Translations under genes and position numbers: made by a program
Source: Paraglaciecola sp. T6c
GTDB lineage: Bacteria > Pseudomonadota > Gammaproteobacteria > Enterobacterales > Alteromonadaceae
DNA length: 64,000 bases
Reading direction: 5' to 3'
Assembly (NCBI RefSeq): GCF_000014225.1
Contig: NC_008228.1
Location: 3,906,001-3,970,000 of the forward strand
Part shown: positions 41,264 to 48,989 of the stretch, one piece after another
Position numbering within the stretch: the first letter of the stretch is position 1
Layout of the letters: every line of letters starts with the position of its first letter
Notes under the pieces: model-generated
The model's input: only the letters and a program-made list of their open reading frames with translations
Databases searched by the model: none
Told to the model about the DNA's origin: nothing

Positions 41264-42454
41264 ATGGCAAACACTTGCGAAATGAATGACGCCGGTGAAA
41301 CGAACACAACGCTCCCCCCTGTTGCCTTGTATATTCATATTCCTTGGTGCGTGCAAAAGTGCCCCTATTGTGACTTTAACTCCCATGGTCAAAAGCAGGA
41401 CTCCTTGCCAGAAGCTGAATATGTCAGTCATTTACTAGATGATTTAGCCCAAGACGCCAACCTGATTGGCGATCGTCCCGTGCACAGTATTTTCATCGGT
41501 GGCGGCACTCCGAGTCTGTTTTCGCCCGATGCCATAGGGCGCCTATTAACAGGGGTGCGTGAGCGCGTCAATTTAGCAGTCGATGCCGAAATAACCCTTG
41601 AAGCTAACCCTGGCACAGTGGAAAGCGAACGTTTTAATGGCTTTGCCCAAGCTGGGGTAAACCGTATATCAATTGGCGTGCAAAGCTTTCAGCAAGAGAA
41701 ATTGGAAAGACTTGGGCGTATCCACGATGAGCAACAAGCGTTAAATGCTGCCGGTTACGCACGCAATGCTGGCCTGAATAGTTTCAACCTTGATTTGATG
41801 CATGGCTTGCCTGAGCAGTCCATTGACGATGCCTTGTTTGATTTGCGCCAAGGCATTGCCCAGCAGCCGCCGCATCTGTCTTGGTACCAGCTGACGATTG
41901 AACCCAATACTCAGTTTCATTCTAAGCCGCCGACGTTGCCAGAGGATGACATATTGTGGGACATTCAAGAGCAAGGCCATGACATACTGACCGCAGCAGG
42001 TTATGAGCAATACGAAATATCGGGCTACAGCTTGGCCGGCCAACAATGTCAGCACAATCTTAATTATTGGCGCTTTGGTGATTATTTAGGGATTGGCTGT
42101 GGTGCCCACGGTAAAATCACACTGAAAGACTCGGGCCAGATTTTACGCACGGTTAAAGTGAAACACCCTAAGGGCTATATGGATCTCACGCGCTCATACA
42201 TGCACCAACAACATACTGTGCAAGATGAGGAGTTACCGTTCGAGTTTTTCATGAATCGATTACGCTTACTTGAGCCTTGCCCAAAACAAGACTTTAGCGC
42301 TTTCACTGGTTTAGTCTTTGATGAGCAAACAGACCTAAAAGAAAACCTGGCCAGTGCAGTGAACAAGGGCTTACTTGCCGAATCAGACACCCATTGGCAA
42401 GTCACACCACTTGGCAGGCGCTACCTTAATTCATTGTTAGAAATGTTGGTGTAA
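41264..42454 (+). CDS. hemW: Radical SAM protein HemW (heme chaperone)
   Basis: 396 residues from ATG 41264, four bases after the rdgB stop, with AGGTG upstream inside rdgB. The radical-SAM cysteines are in HIPWCVQKCPYCDFNSH (CxxxCxxC), followed by GGGTPSLF and the VNRISIGVQSFQ segment. It resembles coproporphyrinogen dehydrogenase HemN but has the HemW form of the Cys cluster (no fourth Cys of the HemN type), and HemW proteins are now regarded as heme-binding chaperones. Translationally coupled to rdgB. Confidence 0.94.
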   Translation: MANTCEMNDAGETNTTLPPVALYIHIPWCVQKCPYCDFNSHGQKQDSLPEAEYVSHLLDDLAQDANLIGDRPVHSIFIGGGTPSLFSPDAIGRLLTGVRERVNLAVDAEITLEANPGTVESERFNGFAQAGVNRISIGVQSFQQEKLERLGRIHDEQQALNAAGYARNAGLNSFNLDLMHGLPEQSIDDALFDLRQGIAQQPPHLSWYQLTIEPNTQFHSKPPTLPEDDILWDIQEQGHDILTAAGYEQYEISGYSLAGQQCQHNLNYWRFGDYLGIGCGAHGKITLKDSGQILRTVKVKHPKGYMDLTRSYMHQQHTVQDEELPFEFFMNRLRLLEPCPKQDFSAFTGLVFDEQTDLKENLASAVNKGLLAESDTHWQVTPLGRRYLNSLLEMLV

Positions 42455-42512
42455 TATCCGCAAAATGGCGACACTTTGTCCTTTTGCCCGTGTTGCCATC
42501 AGCTCTATTACC

Positions 42513-43169
42513 CTAGCATCCTAAACGTTTAACCGCGTGCTCATGTGCCGAAGGTGATAAGTCGGCACCTTGCCACTCTCGATTACAATTTTGAGCAGCC
42601 ACTAGGGTCGCTCCTGAGCCAAAGAAAGGGTCGATAACCAAATCACCTTCACTCGAGCTTTGTACAATCAGCTTTTCAATCAAGGGCACGGGCTTTTCTG
42701 TAGGATAGCCTCGCCATACGCGCTTTTCTTGCAGCACATCAGGCATGCTTAAATCCTGTAATTTACGTTTGCCTTTTTCAAAAAACAGAATGAATTCATA
42801 GCGTGCGCGGTAGTGATACCCCATACCAATGGCGCACTTGTCCCACACTAAGGGTTTCCAGAACTTGAACCCTGCCGCTTCTGCTAGCGGCTTGATCACA
42901 AACATCGTTTCTTGGTCGCAGAACAAATAAAAATGGCTGTTGTGCTTTAGAACGCGATAAATCTCTGCCACCAGCTCAATGAAGCGCGTATTCGGAAAAA
43001 TGGCAAACCACTCGTTGCTTGAAGATTTACTGTGCTTTAAACGAGTAGTCGTGCCTTTGGCTCTATGCTTTTCTAACGATTCATAAGGCGGGTCGGTAAT
43101 GACCAAATCAACGCTGTTGGCTGGTAAGCTCTGCAACCATTCAACGGCATCTTGCTGGAATAAACGCAT
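42513..43169 (-). CDS. Orphan DNA methyltransferase (N6-adenine/N4-cytosine, beta class)
   Basis: 218 residues. The catalytic DPPY is at residues 26-29 and the SAM-binding motif DPFFGSGAT at 180-188; the order (motif IV before motif I) is that of beta-class enzymes such as CcrM and YhdJ. LDLVI/VDLVITDPPY, the HFYLFCDQ segment and EKPVPLIEKLI fit the family. The protein is shorter than CcrM and lacks its C-terminal DNA-binding extension. No restriction endonuclease gene is nearby, so a regulatory or protective solitary methyltransferase is more likely than half of a restriction pair. The target sequence cannot be told from the protein alone. Confidence 0.88.
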   Translation of the reverse strand: MRLFQQDAVEWLQSLPANSVDLVITDPPYESLEKHRAKGTTTRLKHSKSSSNEWFAIFPNTRFIELVAEIYRVLKHNSHFYLFCDQETMFVIKPLAEAAGFKFWKPLVWDKCAIGMGYHYRARYEFILFFEKGKRKLQDLSMPDVLQEKRVWRGYPTEKPVPLIEKLIVQSSSEGDLVIDPFFGSGATLVAAQNCNREWQGADLSPSAHEHAVKRLGC

Positions 43170-43236
43170 GGGGGATTTCTTAGGACTGAAAAAACGGCGG
43201 CTATCTTAATCGTAAAACATTGGCTAAACCAGCAAC

Positions 43237-44016
43237 TTAATGGCTATGGCCTTGCTCACTGGTGACTACATCATATTTCGTGAGTTGGGGTATATCACGG
43301 CGTAAGCGGTCTTCGACCCGATCTAAGCGTTTAAACTCATTACAAAACCAGTGGGCTTTTTGTTGCAGGGTTTGGCTTTTCGGGCTGATGACGGCGTCAA
43401 CGGTATTCCCGATGTTGTCAATTTTCTCAGCCAGTTTTGCGATTTTTTCTTCTGTGCTGGTGCTTTCTGACACTAAGCCGCCTATGGCCGATAGAATGCC
43501 ACCTAATGAGGTATTCATGGCCTCTTCAATTTGCGCTTCTAATTCGCGGTCAACTAAGTCGTCGACGTTCTCTAATGTGCCAGGGCCCATATAGAAATTA
43601 CTGCCCGCATGAATGAATTTTTCTTTGACTCTGGCCTGCACTCTGGCTAAAGACGAACGCAATTTCTCGTAACTTTCGTGCTCTTCACCTACTAAGCCAA
43701 TATACACGTGTTCCACAGTTTCTATCGCCAGTTCAACACCTTCACTGGCCAGTAAAATCATTTTAGGTACGACGTGATGCACACCGTCGGCCAGCTCTTT
43801 TAATTCAGCTTGTTGCTGCACAGACAAGGATATCCATTGCCCCTGAACAATAAGCTGATCGTCGTTATTAATTTGGTAAACAGTACGGCTATTATCGATA
43901 ATACGTATCTGATCGTTCGTCACGACCAAACCGTAGTTTAGCTCTACATCACACTTATAATCGGCTTTCACATTCGCGGCGTAAAAACCCAGAAAAAATA
44001 ACCACAAAAAACGCAT
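43237..44016 (-). CDS. DUF2884 family protein (YggN-like)
   Basis: 259 residues with a signal peptide (about 1-18). It begins YKCDVELNYGLVVTNDQIRI and continues with QWISLSVQQQAELKELADGVHHVVPKM-type sequence typical of YggN. A long helical, acidic region in the second half has coiled-coil character. YggN is a periplasmic protein of unknown role. In E. coli yggN also lies close to yggW (hemW), so the association is conserved across families. Confidence 0.85.
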   Translation of the reverse strand: MRFLWLFFLGFYAANVKADYKCDVELNYGLVVTNDQIRIIDNSRTVYQINNDDQLIVQGQWISLSVQQQAELKELADGVHHVVPKMILLASEGVELAIETVEHVYIGLVGEEHESYEKLRSSLARVQARVKEKFIHAGSNFYMGPGTLENVDDLVDRELEAQIEEAMNTSLGGILSAIGGLVSESTSTEEKIAKLAEKIDNIGNTVDAVISPKSQTLQQKAHWFCNEFKRLDRVEDRLRRDIPQLTKYDVVTSEQGHSH

Positions 44017-44106
44017 ATCGGATCGCTAGCTTAAAAAGACCAACACATTCTGACCAGTTAACGGGTAATTTAAAAGCTCGATACGATAATCGAATTAAAA
44101 TATACG

Positions 44107-44604
44107 TTAATCGACTGTTCTGACCAGCCGCGTGTATACGAATAAACTTTTTTCTTTCAACGCATTACTGCTGTTGAAAAACGCTACCACCCAGGCACGA
44201 TCCGCATCGACGACAGAAGGGGTAGAAGTCCAGTAATCATCAGACAAGGTATCAGGAAATACACTTTCATCTATGGCTGGTCGCACGCAAGCTCGCTCTG
44301 TTAACGTAGCCAATTCTTTTAAATTCGGTACTCTCCAACCGCTGTATCCTGCATATGTGAAACCGTGGGCTTCACTTAACGCTTGTTGCCAATTCAATTC
44401 GTCGGCTTCACCCACACAACTACCAGCGCTATAGGTTTGCCCGATGCTACAGCGCATCCACATCAAACCACTGCTGATATGCGTTGCAGTGCCATCGGTG
44501 TTGACCGTAAATTGTTCTTCGTTGGCCGTTTCAGTTACGTCCCCTAGGCACGTTTGGGCAAGGCTATTAAAACTAAGTAACGCCAAAAACAATATCTTTT
44601 TCAT
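44107..44604 (-). CDS. DUF1566 domain-containing secreted protein (small)
   Basis: 165 residues with a signal peptide (1-16). The mature protein is one DUF1566 domain: DGTATHISSGLMWMRCSIG, WQQALSEAHGFTYAGYSGWRVPNLKELATL and a C-terminal WTSTPSVVDADRAWVVAFFN. The Leu/Trp-rich core gives the C-type-lectin-like fold of this family; function is unknown but members are surface or periplasmic. AGGA supports the start. It begins one base after the stop of the larger DUF1566 gene, so the two form an operon. Confidence 0.88.
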   Translation of the reverse strand: MKKILFLALLSFNSLAQTCLGDVTETANEEQFTVNTDGTATHISSGLMWMRCSIGQTYSAGSCVGEADELNWQQALSEAHGFTYAGYSGWRVPNLKELATLTERACVRPAIDESVFPDTLSDDYWTSTPSVVDADRAWVVAFFNSSNALKEKSLFVYTRLVRTVD

Positions 44605-44605
44605 A

Positions 44606-46321
44606 TTATCGTCCTGCTCTGACTAAACGAACGTTAGCCGCTGTGGATTTATTTAAAAAGTTGTCATTCCCGCTAGAGAAATCGATCGCCCATGCATTTT
44701 GCGCTTCCTCGTTGGTACCATCGACGCTGGTTTGTGATGTCCAGTACCATATATTGCTGGTTTGCCCGTTATCTGCGTAGGGAAAATAATCGGTATCTAA
44801 CATAGGACTGGTAGATTTGCCAAAATGCATAATTGAAAGAAGTTCGTTATGACTGGGTAGCTTCCAGTCGTAAAAACCACACAGGCCCTGGTCATTGACG
44901 GCTTCAACAAAATCCTGCGTATTGCAGTCGCCCAGCGAACAGCTAGGAGTGGCTGGATTCAACGGACCACTATATCCACCATTGTTCTCTTCTGAATACC
45001 AGCTGTAGGTATGGCGTCGGCCATGTAAGTCACCATTGGTGGTTTTAATTTCCCACACTAAACCGGTCACATTATCGCGTACACAGCGCCATGGCTGGCT
45101 GGTATCGTCCACTTCATCGCCTATGTCATCTAGGCGGGTAAAGTCAAAGCCACCTTCACCCCGCCCGGCCTTGGTAAGCATATTGTTAGTCGCAATAACG
45201 TCTCGCCCCCGTTGCCCGTCTTGCGCAGGGTAATCGCCTTGATGCGAGCTGTTCACTGCGTTCACACTGCCTTGGCGCATCACCCCCGTATCGTTTATTA
45301 AACTACGAGGAAACGGTTGTACTGTTACCGAAATACTGTCGTCCACCTCATTACCGTTGGCATCATTAACCTCTAAGGTGAAGGTCAACACCTGACTCGT
45401 GGTGACCATAGGCGCAACAGCGTATGTCTGTAACACATTGGCGTTATTAATTTGTGGCTCTAAGGTAGAGTCAGTTAACCACAAGTAGGTTAATGGCTTT
45501 GCAGAGGGAATAGCAGTATCGGCCGTTCCTGAAAGTAAAATGCTCTCTCCAGAAAACACTTGATGATCGACACCAGCATCAACAGTGGGCACATTATTAC
45601 TTGCACTTAATATGGTGATAGTCAGCTCTTCGGTGTCCGTTGCGCCTTCTTGATCAGTGACGGTCAACTCGAAGGTTAACGTGTTGTCTTCATCGACAAT
45701 CGGTGTGGTAAAGGTAATGTTACTTGCATCTCTACTGACCCCAGAAAGCACATCAACTCCGGCAAGTTGTTGCCATTGATATGCGGCAATAGGGTTATCT
45801 GCATCCGTCGTATCGGCGTCTGTGCTGGTGTCGCCATTTAAGGTAACGTCTGTGCCAGCTGGAAAGATATTATTAGAAAAACCGTCAATCGGTTGATAGG
45901 AAATGATCGCGCTTGGCGCAGTGTTTAACGGCAAAACGGTCACTTCTAGACTGTCAGAGCCAACGTTGCCATTGCCATCAGTTGCCTGAAGGGTTAGCTG
46001 ATAAGTCAATGTATCGCTGGTGGTTGGCGCCACAAACGATGCCACACCCGTGGTGGTATCGTCATGGGTAATCGTTAATGCCGGCGAGGCAGACCAAGCG
46101 TAGGTCAAGGCATCGGTGGTGCCTAGCGCATCACCTTGCAAGTTGACTGTCGTCCCCTCATTAACCGTAGAGCTTGGTCCCGCATTCACAATGACATCAG
46201 GCGTGTTATCAGAGTCTGAGTCTGAGTCTGAAGAGCCACCACCGCCGCATGCTGTTAGCACCACACTCGTGAAAAACACGAATAACCAAATGTGAATAGA
46301 ATCGTCCGCTACTTTACGCAT
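44606..46321 (-). CDS. Large DUF1566 lipoprotein with Ig/PKD-like repeats
   Basis: 571 residues. A lipoprotein signal ends at LTAC (Cys 25), followed by a GGGG and Ser-Asp repeat linker. Residues ~40-340 hold three PKD/Ig-like repeats with recurring LTYAWSASP, YQWQQLAG and LTYLWLTDS strands and 'LTFELTVTDQEGATD'-type ends. The C-terminal ~200 residues are a DUF1566 domain (TGLVWEIKTTN ... FYDWKLPSHNELLSIM ... IWYWTSQTS). It is probably anchored at the outer membrane and exposed. Binding to a polymer or cell surface is plausible but not shown. It is the upstream partner of the small DUF1566 gene. Confidence 0.87.
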   Translation of the reverse strand: MRKVADDSIHIWLFVFFTSVVLTACGGGGSSDSDSDSDNTPDVIVNAGPSSTVNEGTTVNLQGDALGTTDALTYAWSASPALTITHDDTTTGVASFVAPTTSDTLTYQLTLQATDGNGNVGSDSLEVTVLPLNTAPSAIISYQPIDGFSNNIFPAGTDVTLNGDTSTDADTTDADNPIAAYQWQQLAGVDVLSGVSRDASNITFTTPIVDEDNTLTFELTVTDQEGATDTEELTITILSASNNVPTVDAGVDHQVFSGESILLSGTADTAIPSAKPLTYLWLTDSTLEPQINNANVLQTYAVAPMVTTSQVLTFTLEVNDANGNEVDDSISVTVQPFPRSLINDTGVMRQGSVNAVNSSHQGDYPAQDGQRGRDVIATNNMLTKAGRGEGGFDFTRLDDIGDEVDDTSQPWRCVRDNVTGLVWEIKTTNGDLHGRRHTYSWYSEENNGGYSGPLNPATPSCSLGDCNTQDFVEAVNDQGLCGFYDWKLPSHNELLSIMHFGKSTSPMLDTDYFPYADNGQTSNIWYWTSQTSVDGTNEEAQNAWAIDFSSGNDNFLNKSTAANVRLVRAGR

Positions 46322-46407
46322 AAATATATTAACCCGTGTGTACCGCCCCCATTACAATAATCATGGGGCGTTGCTAACTTAGCGGAAAGTTTGCAGTATT
46401 CGTACCA

Positions 46408-47121
46408 CTAGCTGATAAGAAAAAAAATAATCGGCAGAATAATGGCCGTTAGTACCCCATTTATGCACAAACCTATGGTGGCAAATGCACCTATTTTCTG
46501 ACTCATCTGAAATCCTTGAGCAGTGCCTATAGCGTGGGCTACAGTACCTAAAGCAAGTCCTTGCGCTTGAGGGGACGTGACGCGAAATATGCGATACGTT
46601 ATGGAGCCAAATACAGCCCCCACTATGCCAGTGAAAATAACAATCACGACTGCAAGCCCAGGAATACCGCCAATATGTTGACTGGTCTCAATCGCCAATG
46701 GACTTGTAATCGACTTGGTCAGCAAGCTTAACTTTACGTCGCTGTCCAAAGGCACAAAATACAAACCGGCCAGAGCCAAAATAGGCGCAATGGCACCACC
46801 AATCAAAATCGGCAGCATAATGCCTAGGCCATTTCCGCGAAGACTTCTTATTTGACTGTAGAGAGGAACGGCCAACGCCACTGTCGCTGGGCCTAACAAC
46901 CACGTCAGCAGGCTCGTATCTCCTTGGTATGATTCAACAGTGACGCCAGCATAGAAGAGCACAACCGCGAGCATGGCAATGCAAAAGATCATTGGATGAA
47001 ATGCCGGACGTCGCCCTAATAGGCGAAAAACGGTCAATGAAAGCAAATACACGCCCACGGTAATGGTCGTCCACATCAACGCAGAGACGAGAGGGTATTG
47101 CTCGCTGTAATTGTTTAGCAT
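46408..47121 (-). CDS. lrgB: LrgB family membrane protein
   Basis: 237 residues, almost all hydrophobic with 6-8 membrane helices. It has the LrgB/CidB pattern VTVESYQGDTSLLTWLLGPATVALAVPLY, KSITSPLAIE and GLALGTVAHAIGTA. With LrgA it forms a module linked to control of murein hydrolase export in staphylococci and to glycolate, pyruvate or related organic-acid traffic in other bacteria and plastids (PLGG1). The substrate here is open. It follows lrgA by 42 bases. Confidence 0.92.
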   Translation of the reverse strand: MLNNYSEQYPLVSALMWTTITVGVYLLSLTVFRLLGRRPAFHPMIFCIAMLAVVLFYAGVTVESYQGDTSLLTWLLGPATVALAVPLYSQIRSLRGNGLGIMLPILIGGAIAPILALAGLYFVPLDSDVKLSLLTKSITSPLAIETSQHIGGIPGLAVVIVIFTGIVGAVFGSITYRIFRVTSPQAQGLALGTVAHAIGTAQGFQMSQKIGAFATIGLCINGVLTAIILPIIFFLIS

Positions 47122-47163
47122 GATGTCACTATCAATTGCATTTGTTTAGCCTTGGCTGAGATG

Positions 47164-47541
47164 TCAATCTTCATGAGGCGCAGACGGGTGTTGGTTGGTC
47201 GATTGCCATAAGCGTTGGCAAATCCATGCGGTTATTCCAAGACTGAGCACGGTGCTGACAACAATACTCAATATTAGCCACAATAGATTATCCGCTAACT
47301 TTTCAGCGTAAAGTAGCACCCCCATGGTCGCTGGCACAAAGAGCACCAGCATATGCCCAAGCACAAACTGCGACACTTTGAGCAAAGCAGAAGGAACGCG
47401 CTTAAGCCACATCAAACCCAGTAGCAATACTAACAAACCTAATAAAGAAGCAGGCAAGGGTATAAATGTGCTTAGGCCTAACCCTACAAACCATAAGCCA
47501 ACCAACGACAACAAAGCTAATGTGTATTTGAGCCACCGCAT
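47164..47541 (-). CDS. lrgA: CidA/LrgA family membrane protein
   Basis: 125 residues with four predicted membrane helices. The family pattern is PLPASLLGLLVLLLGLM followed by LFVPATMGVLLYAEKLADN. It is the small holin-like partner of LrgB. The gene lies 64 bases after prsR on the same strand; no terminator or clear promoter separates them, so it may share the prsKR transcript. That link is inference. Confidence 0.92.
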   Translation of the reverse strand: MRWLKYTLALLSLVGLWFVGLGLSTFIPLPASLLGLLVLLLGLMWLKRVPSALLKVSQFVLGHMLVLFVPATMGVLLYAEKLADNLLWLILSIVVSTVLSLGITAWICQRLWQSTNQHPSAPHED

Positions 47542-47605
47542 TTATATATGCTCAAACACAAGGCTTAGCCGAACGTCGGGTAACCCTTCACACACGTTGT
47601 TCACA

Positions 47606-48964
47606 TTAGGAACCAGTTTTAATGTCCTCTAGATGGTACTTATCAATCAGCGAATAAAGCGTAGGGCGTGTCACCCCAAGTAATTCAGCAGTGCGCGACA
47701 TATTGCGCTCGGCCACTTGAAACGCATAACGAATAGCTTTGCTCTCAGCTTCCTCGCGCACTTCACGCAGGTTAAGTGTGCGCATGGTGTTGAGTTCTTC
47801 ATTTACCTGCAAACCTAAATCATCTGGTTGAATGTAAGCTGACTCAGCCATGATCACCGCAGATTTAAGCTTGTTCTGTAATTCACGAATGTTACCCGGC
47901 CAGCGATGCTGCAACATGGCTTGTGCTGCGCTGTCACTGAAGCCCTTCACTTTTGTTTTGAAGTCTTCGTTGTATTGATTTAAGAAGGTTTTACCCAGCA
48001 AAATCACATCGTTACCACGCTCACGCAGTGGCGGTATCACGATGTTGATTTCCCCTATCCGGTAATACAAATCTTCGCGAAATGTCTCTTGTGCGACCAT
48101 GCTATTTAAATCACGATGGGTCGCGCAAATAACACGAATATCGACTGGGATCTCAGTACGCCCGCCTACTCGCTCGATAACACGCTCTTGTAAAAAACGC
48201 AGCATCTTAGCTTGTAAGCCTACAGGCATATCACCGATTTCATCTAGAAAAAGTGTGCCGCCTTGAGCACTTTCAATTTTACCTGGTGTGGTTTTATTTG
48301 CGCCTGTAAACGCGCCTTTCTCATAACCAAACAGTTCACTTTCGAGCAAATTTTCTGGGATCGAGGCACAGTTAATAGCAACGAAGGCTTTGTTTTTGCG
48401 TAAGCTGTGTTCGTGAATGCTGCGCGCAAACACTTCTTTACCCGTGCCACTCTCCCCTAATAACAGCGTACTGATATCAGTTTGGGCAATGCGTTCAGCT
48501 TTTTTACTGACCGCTAAAATCTGTTCACTGTTGCCTATAATACGATCCATTGAGGGCGCCACCGCAGACAAGTGACGATTTTCTTGCTCTAAATCGTAGA
48601 GCTGTGCTGCTCTGCTGACCAATACTTGAATGGTATCTGAGTCAATGGGTTTCTGATAAAAGTCATACGCACCAAGCTCAATCGCTTTTAAGGCATTCAC
48701 TTTGTCGTTGTTGCCAGTTACCACAATCACTTTGGTGTTAGGGGATAACGCAAGTATTTCTTGAAGCGCAGCTAGGCCTTCAGTGGCATTGGCAGGATCT
48801 GGCGGCAACCCTAAATCAAGGGTAATCACCTTAGGCTCATGCCGGCGTAACTGAGTGATCGCAGAGGTGCGATCATCTGCAAACACCACATCATAGCCCG
48901 AGAAGCTCCACTTCAACTGCTTTTGAATACCTAAGTCGTCATCAACGACTAAAATCTTTTCCAT
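47606..48964 (-). CDS. prsR: PEP-CTERM-box response regulator (sigma-54 activator) PrsR
   Basis: 452 residues. Receiver domain with phosphoacceptor D50; AAA+ sigma-54 interaction domain with Walker A GESGTGKE at 170-177 and the sigma-54 contact loop GAFTGA at 217-222; C-terminal Fis-type helix-turn-helix (AELLGVTRPTLYSLIDKY). The sequence around the receiver (GLPPDPANATEGL, KPIDSDTIQVLVSRA) is that of PrsR, which controls PEP-CTERM/exopolysaccharide genes. AAGGA supports the start. It is 25 bases after prsK. A sigma-54 promoter is present at the PEP-CTERM gene at 58.99 kb. Confidence 0.93.
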   Translation of the reverse strand: MEKILVVDDDLGIQKQLKWSFSGYDVVFADDRTSAITQLRRHEPKVITLDLGLPPDPANATEGLAALQEILALSPNTKVIVVTGNNDKVNALKAIELGAYDFYQKPIDSDTIQVLVSRAAQLYDLEQENRHLSAVAPSMDRIIGNSEQILAVSKKAERIAQTDISTLLLGESGTGKEVFARSIHEHSLRKNKAFVAINCASIPENLLESELFGYEKGAFTGANKTTPGKIESAQGGTLFLDEIGDMPVGLQAKMLRFLQERVIERVGGRTEIPVDIRVICATHRDLNSMVAQETFREDLYYRIGEINIVIPPLRERGNDVILLGKTFLNQYNEDFKTKVKGFSDSAAQAMLQHRWPGNIRELQNKLKSAVIMAESAYIQPDDLGLQVNEELNTMRTLNLREVREEAESKAIRYAFQVAERNMSRTAELLGVTRPTLYSLIDKYHLEDIKTGS

Positions 48965-48989
48965 GCCTTTATCCTTGCAACCTATTCTA

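Noticed and set aside
42522-42531. TAAACGTTTA palindrome like the LacI-type operators
   Set aside because: It is inside the coding end of the methyltransferase gene, far from any promoter.
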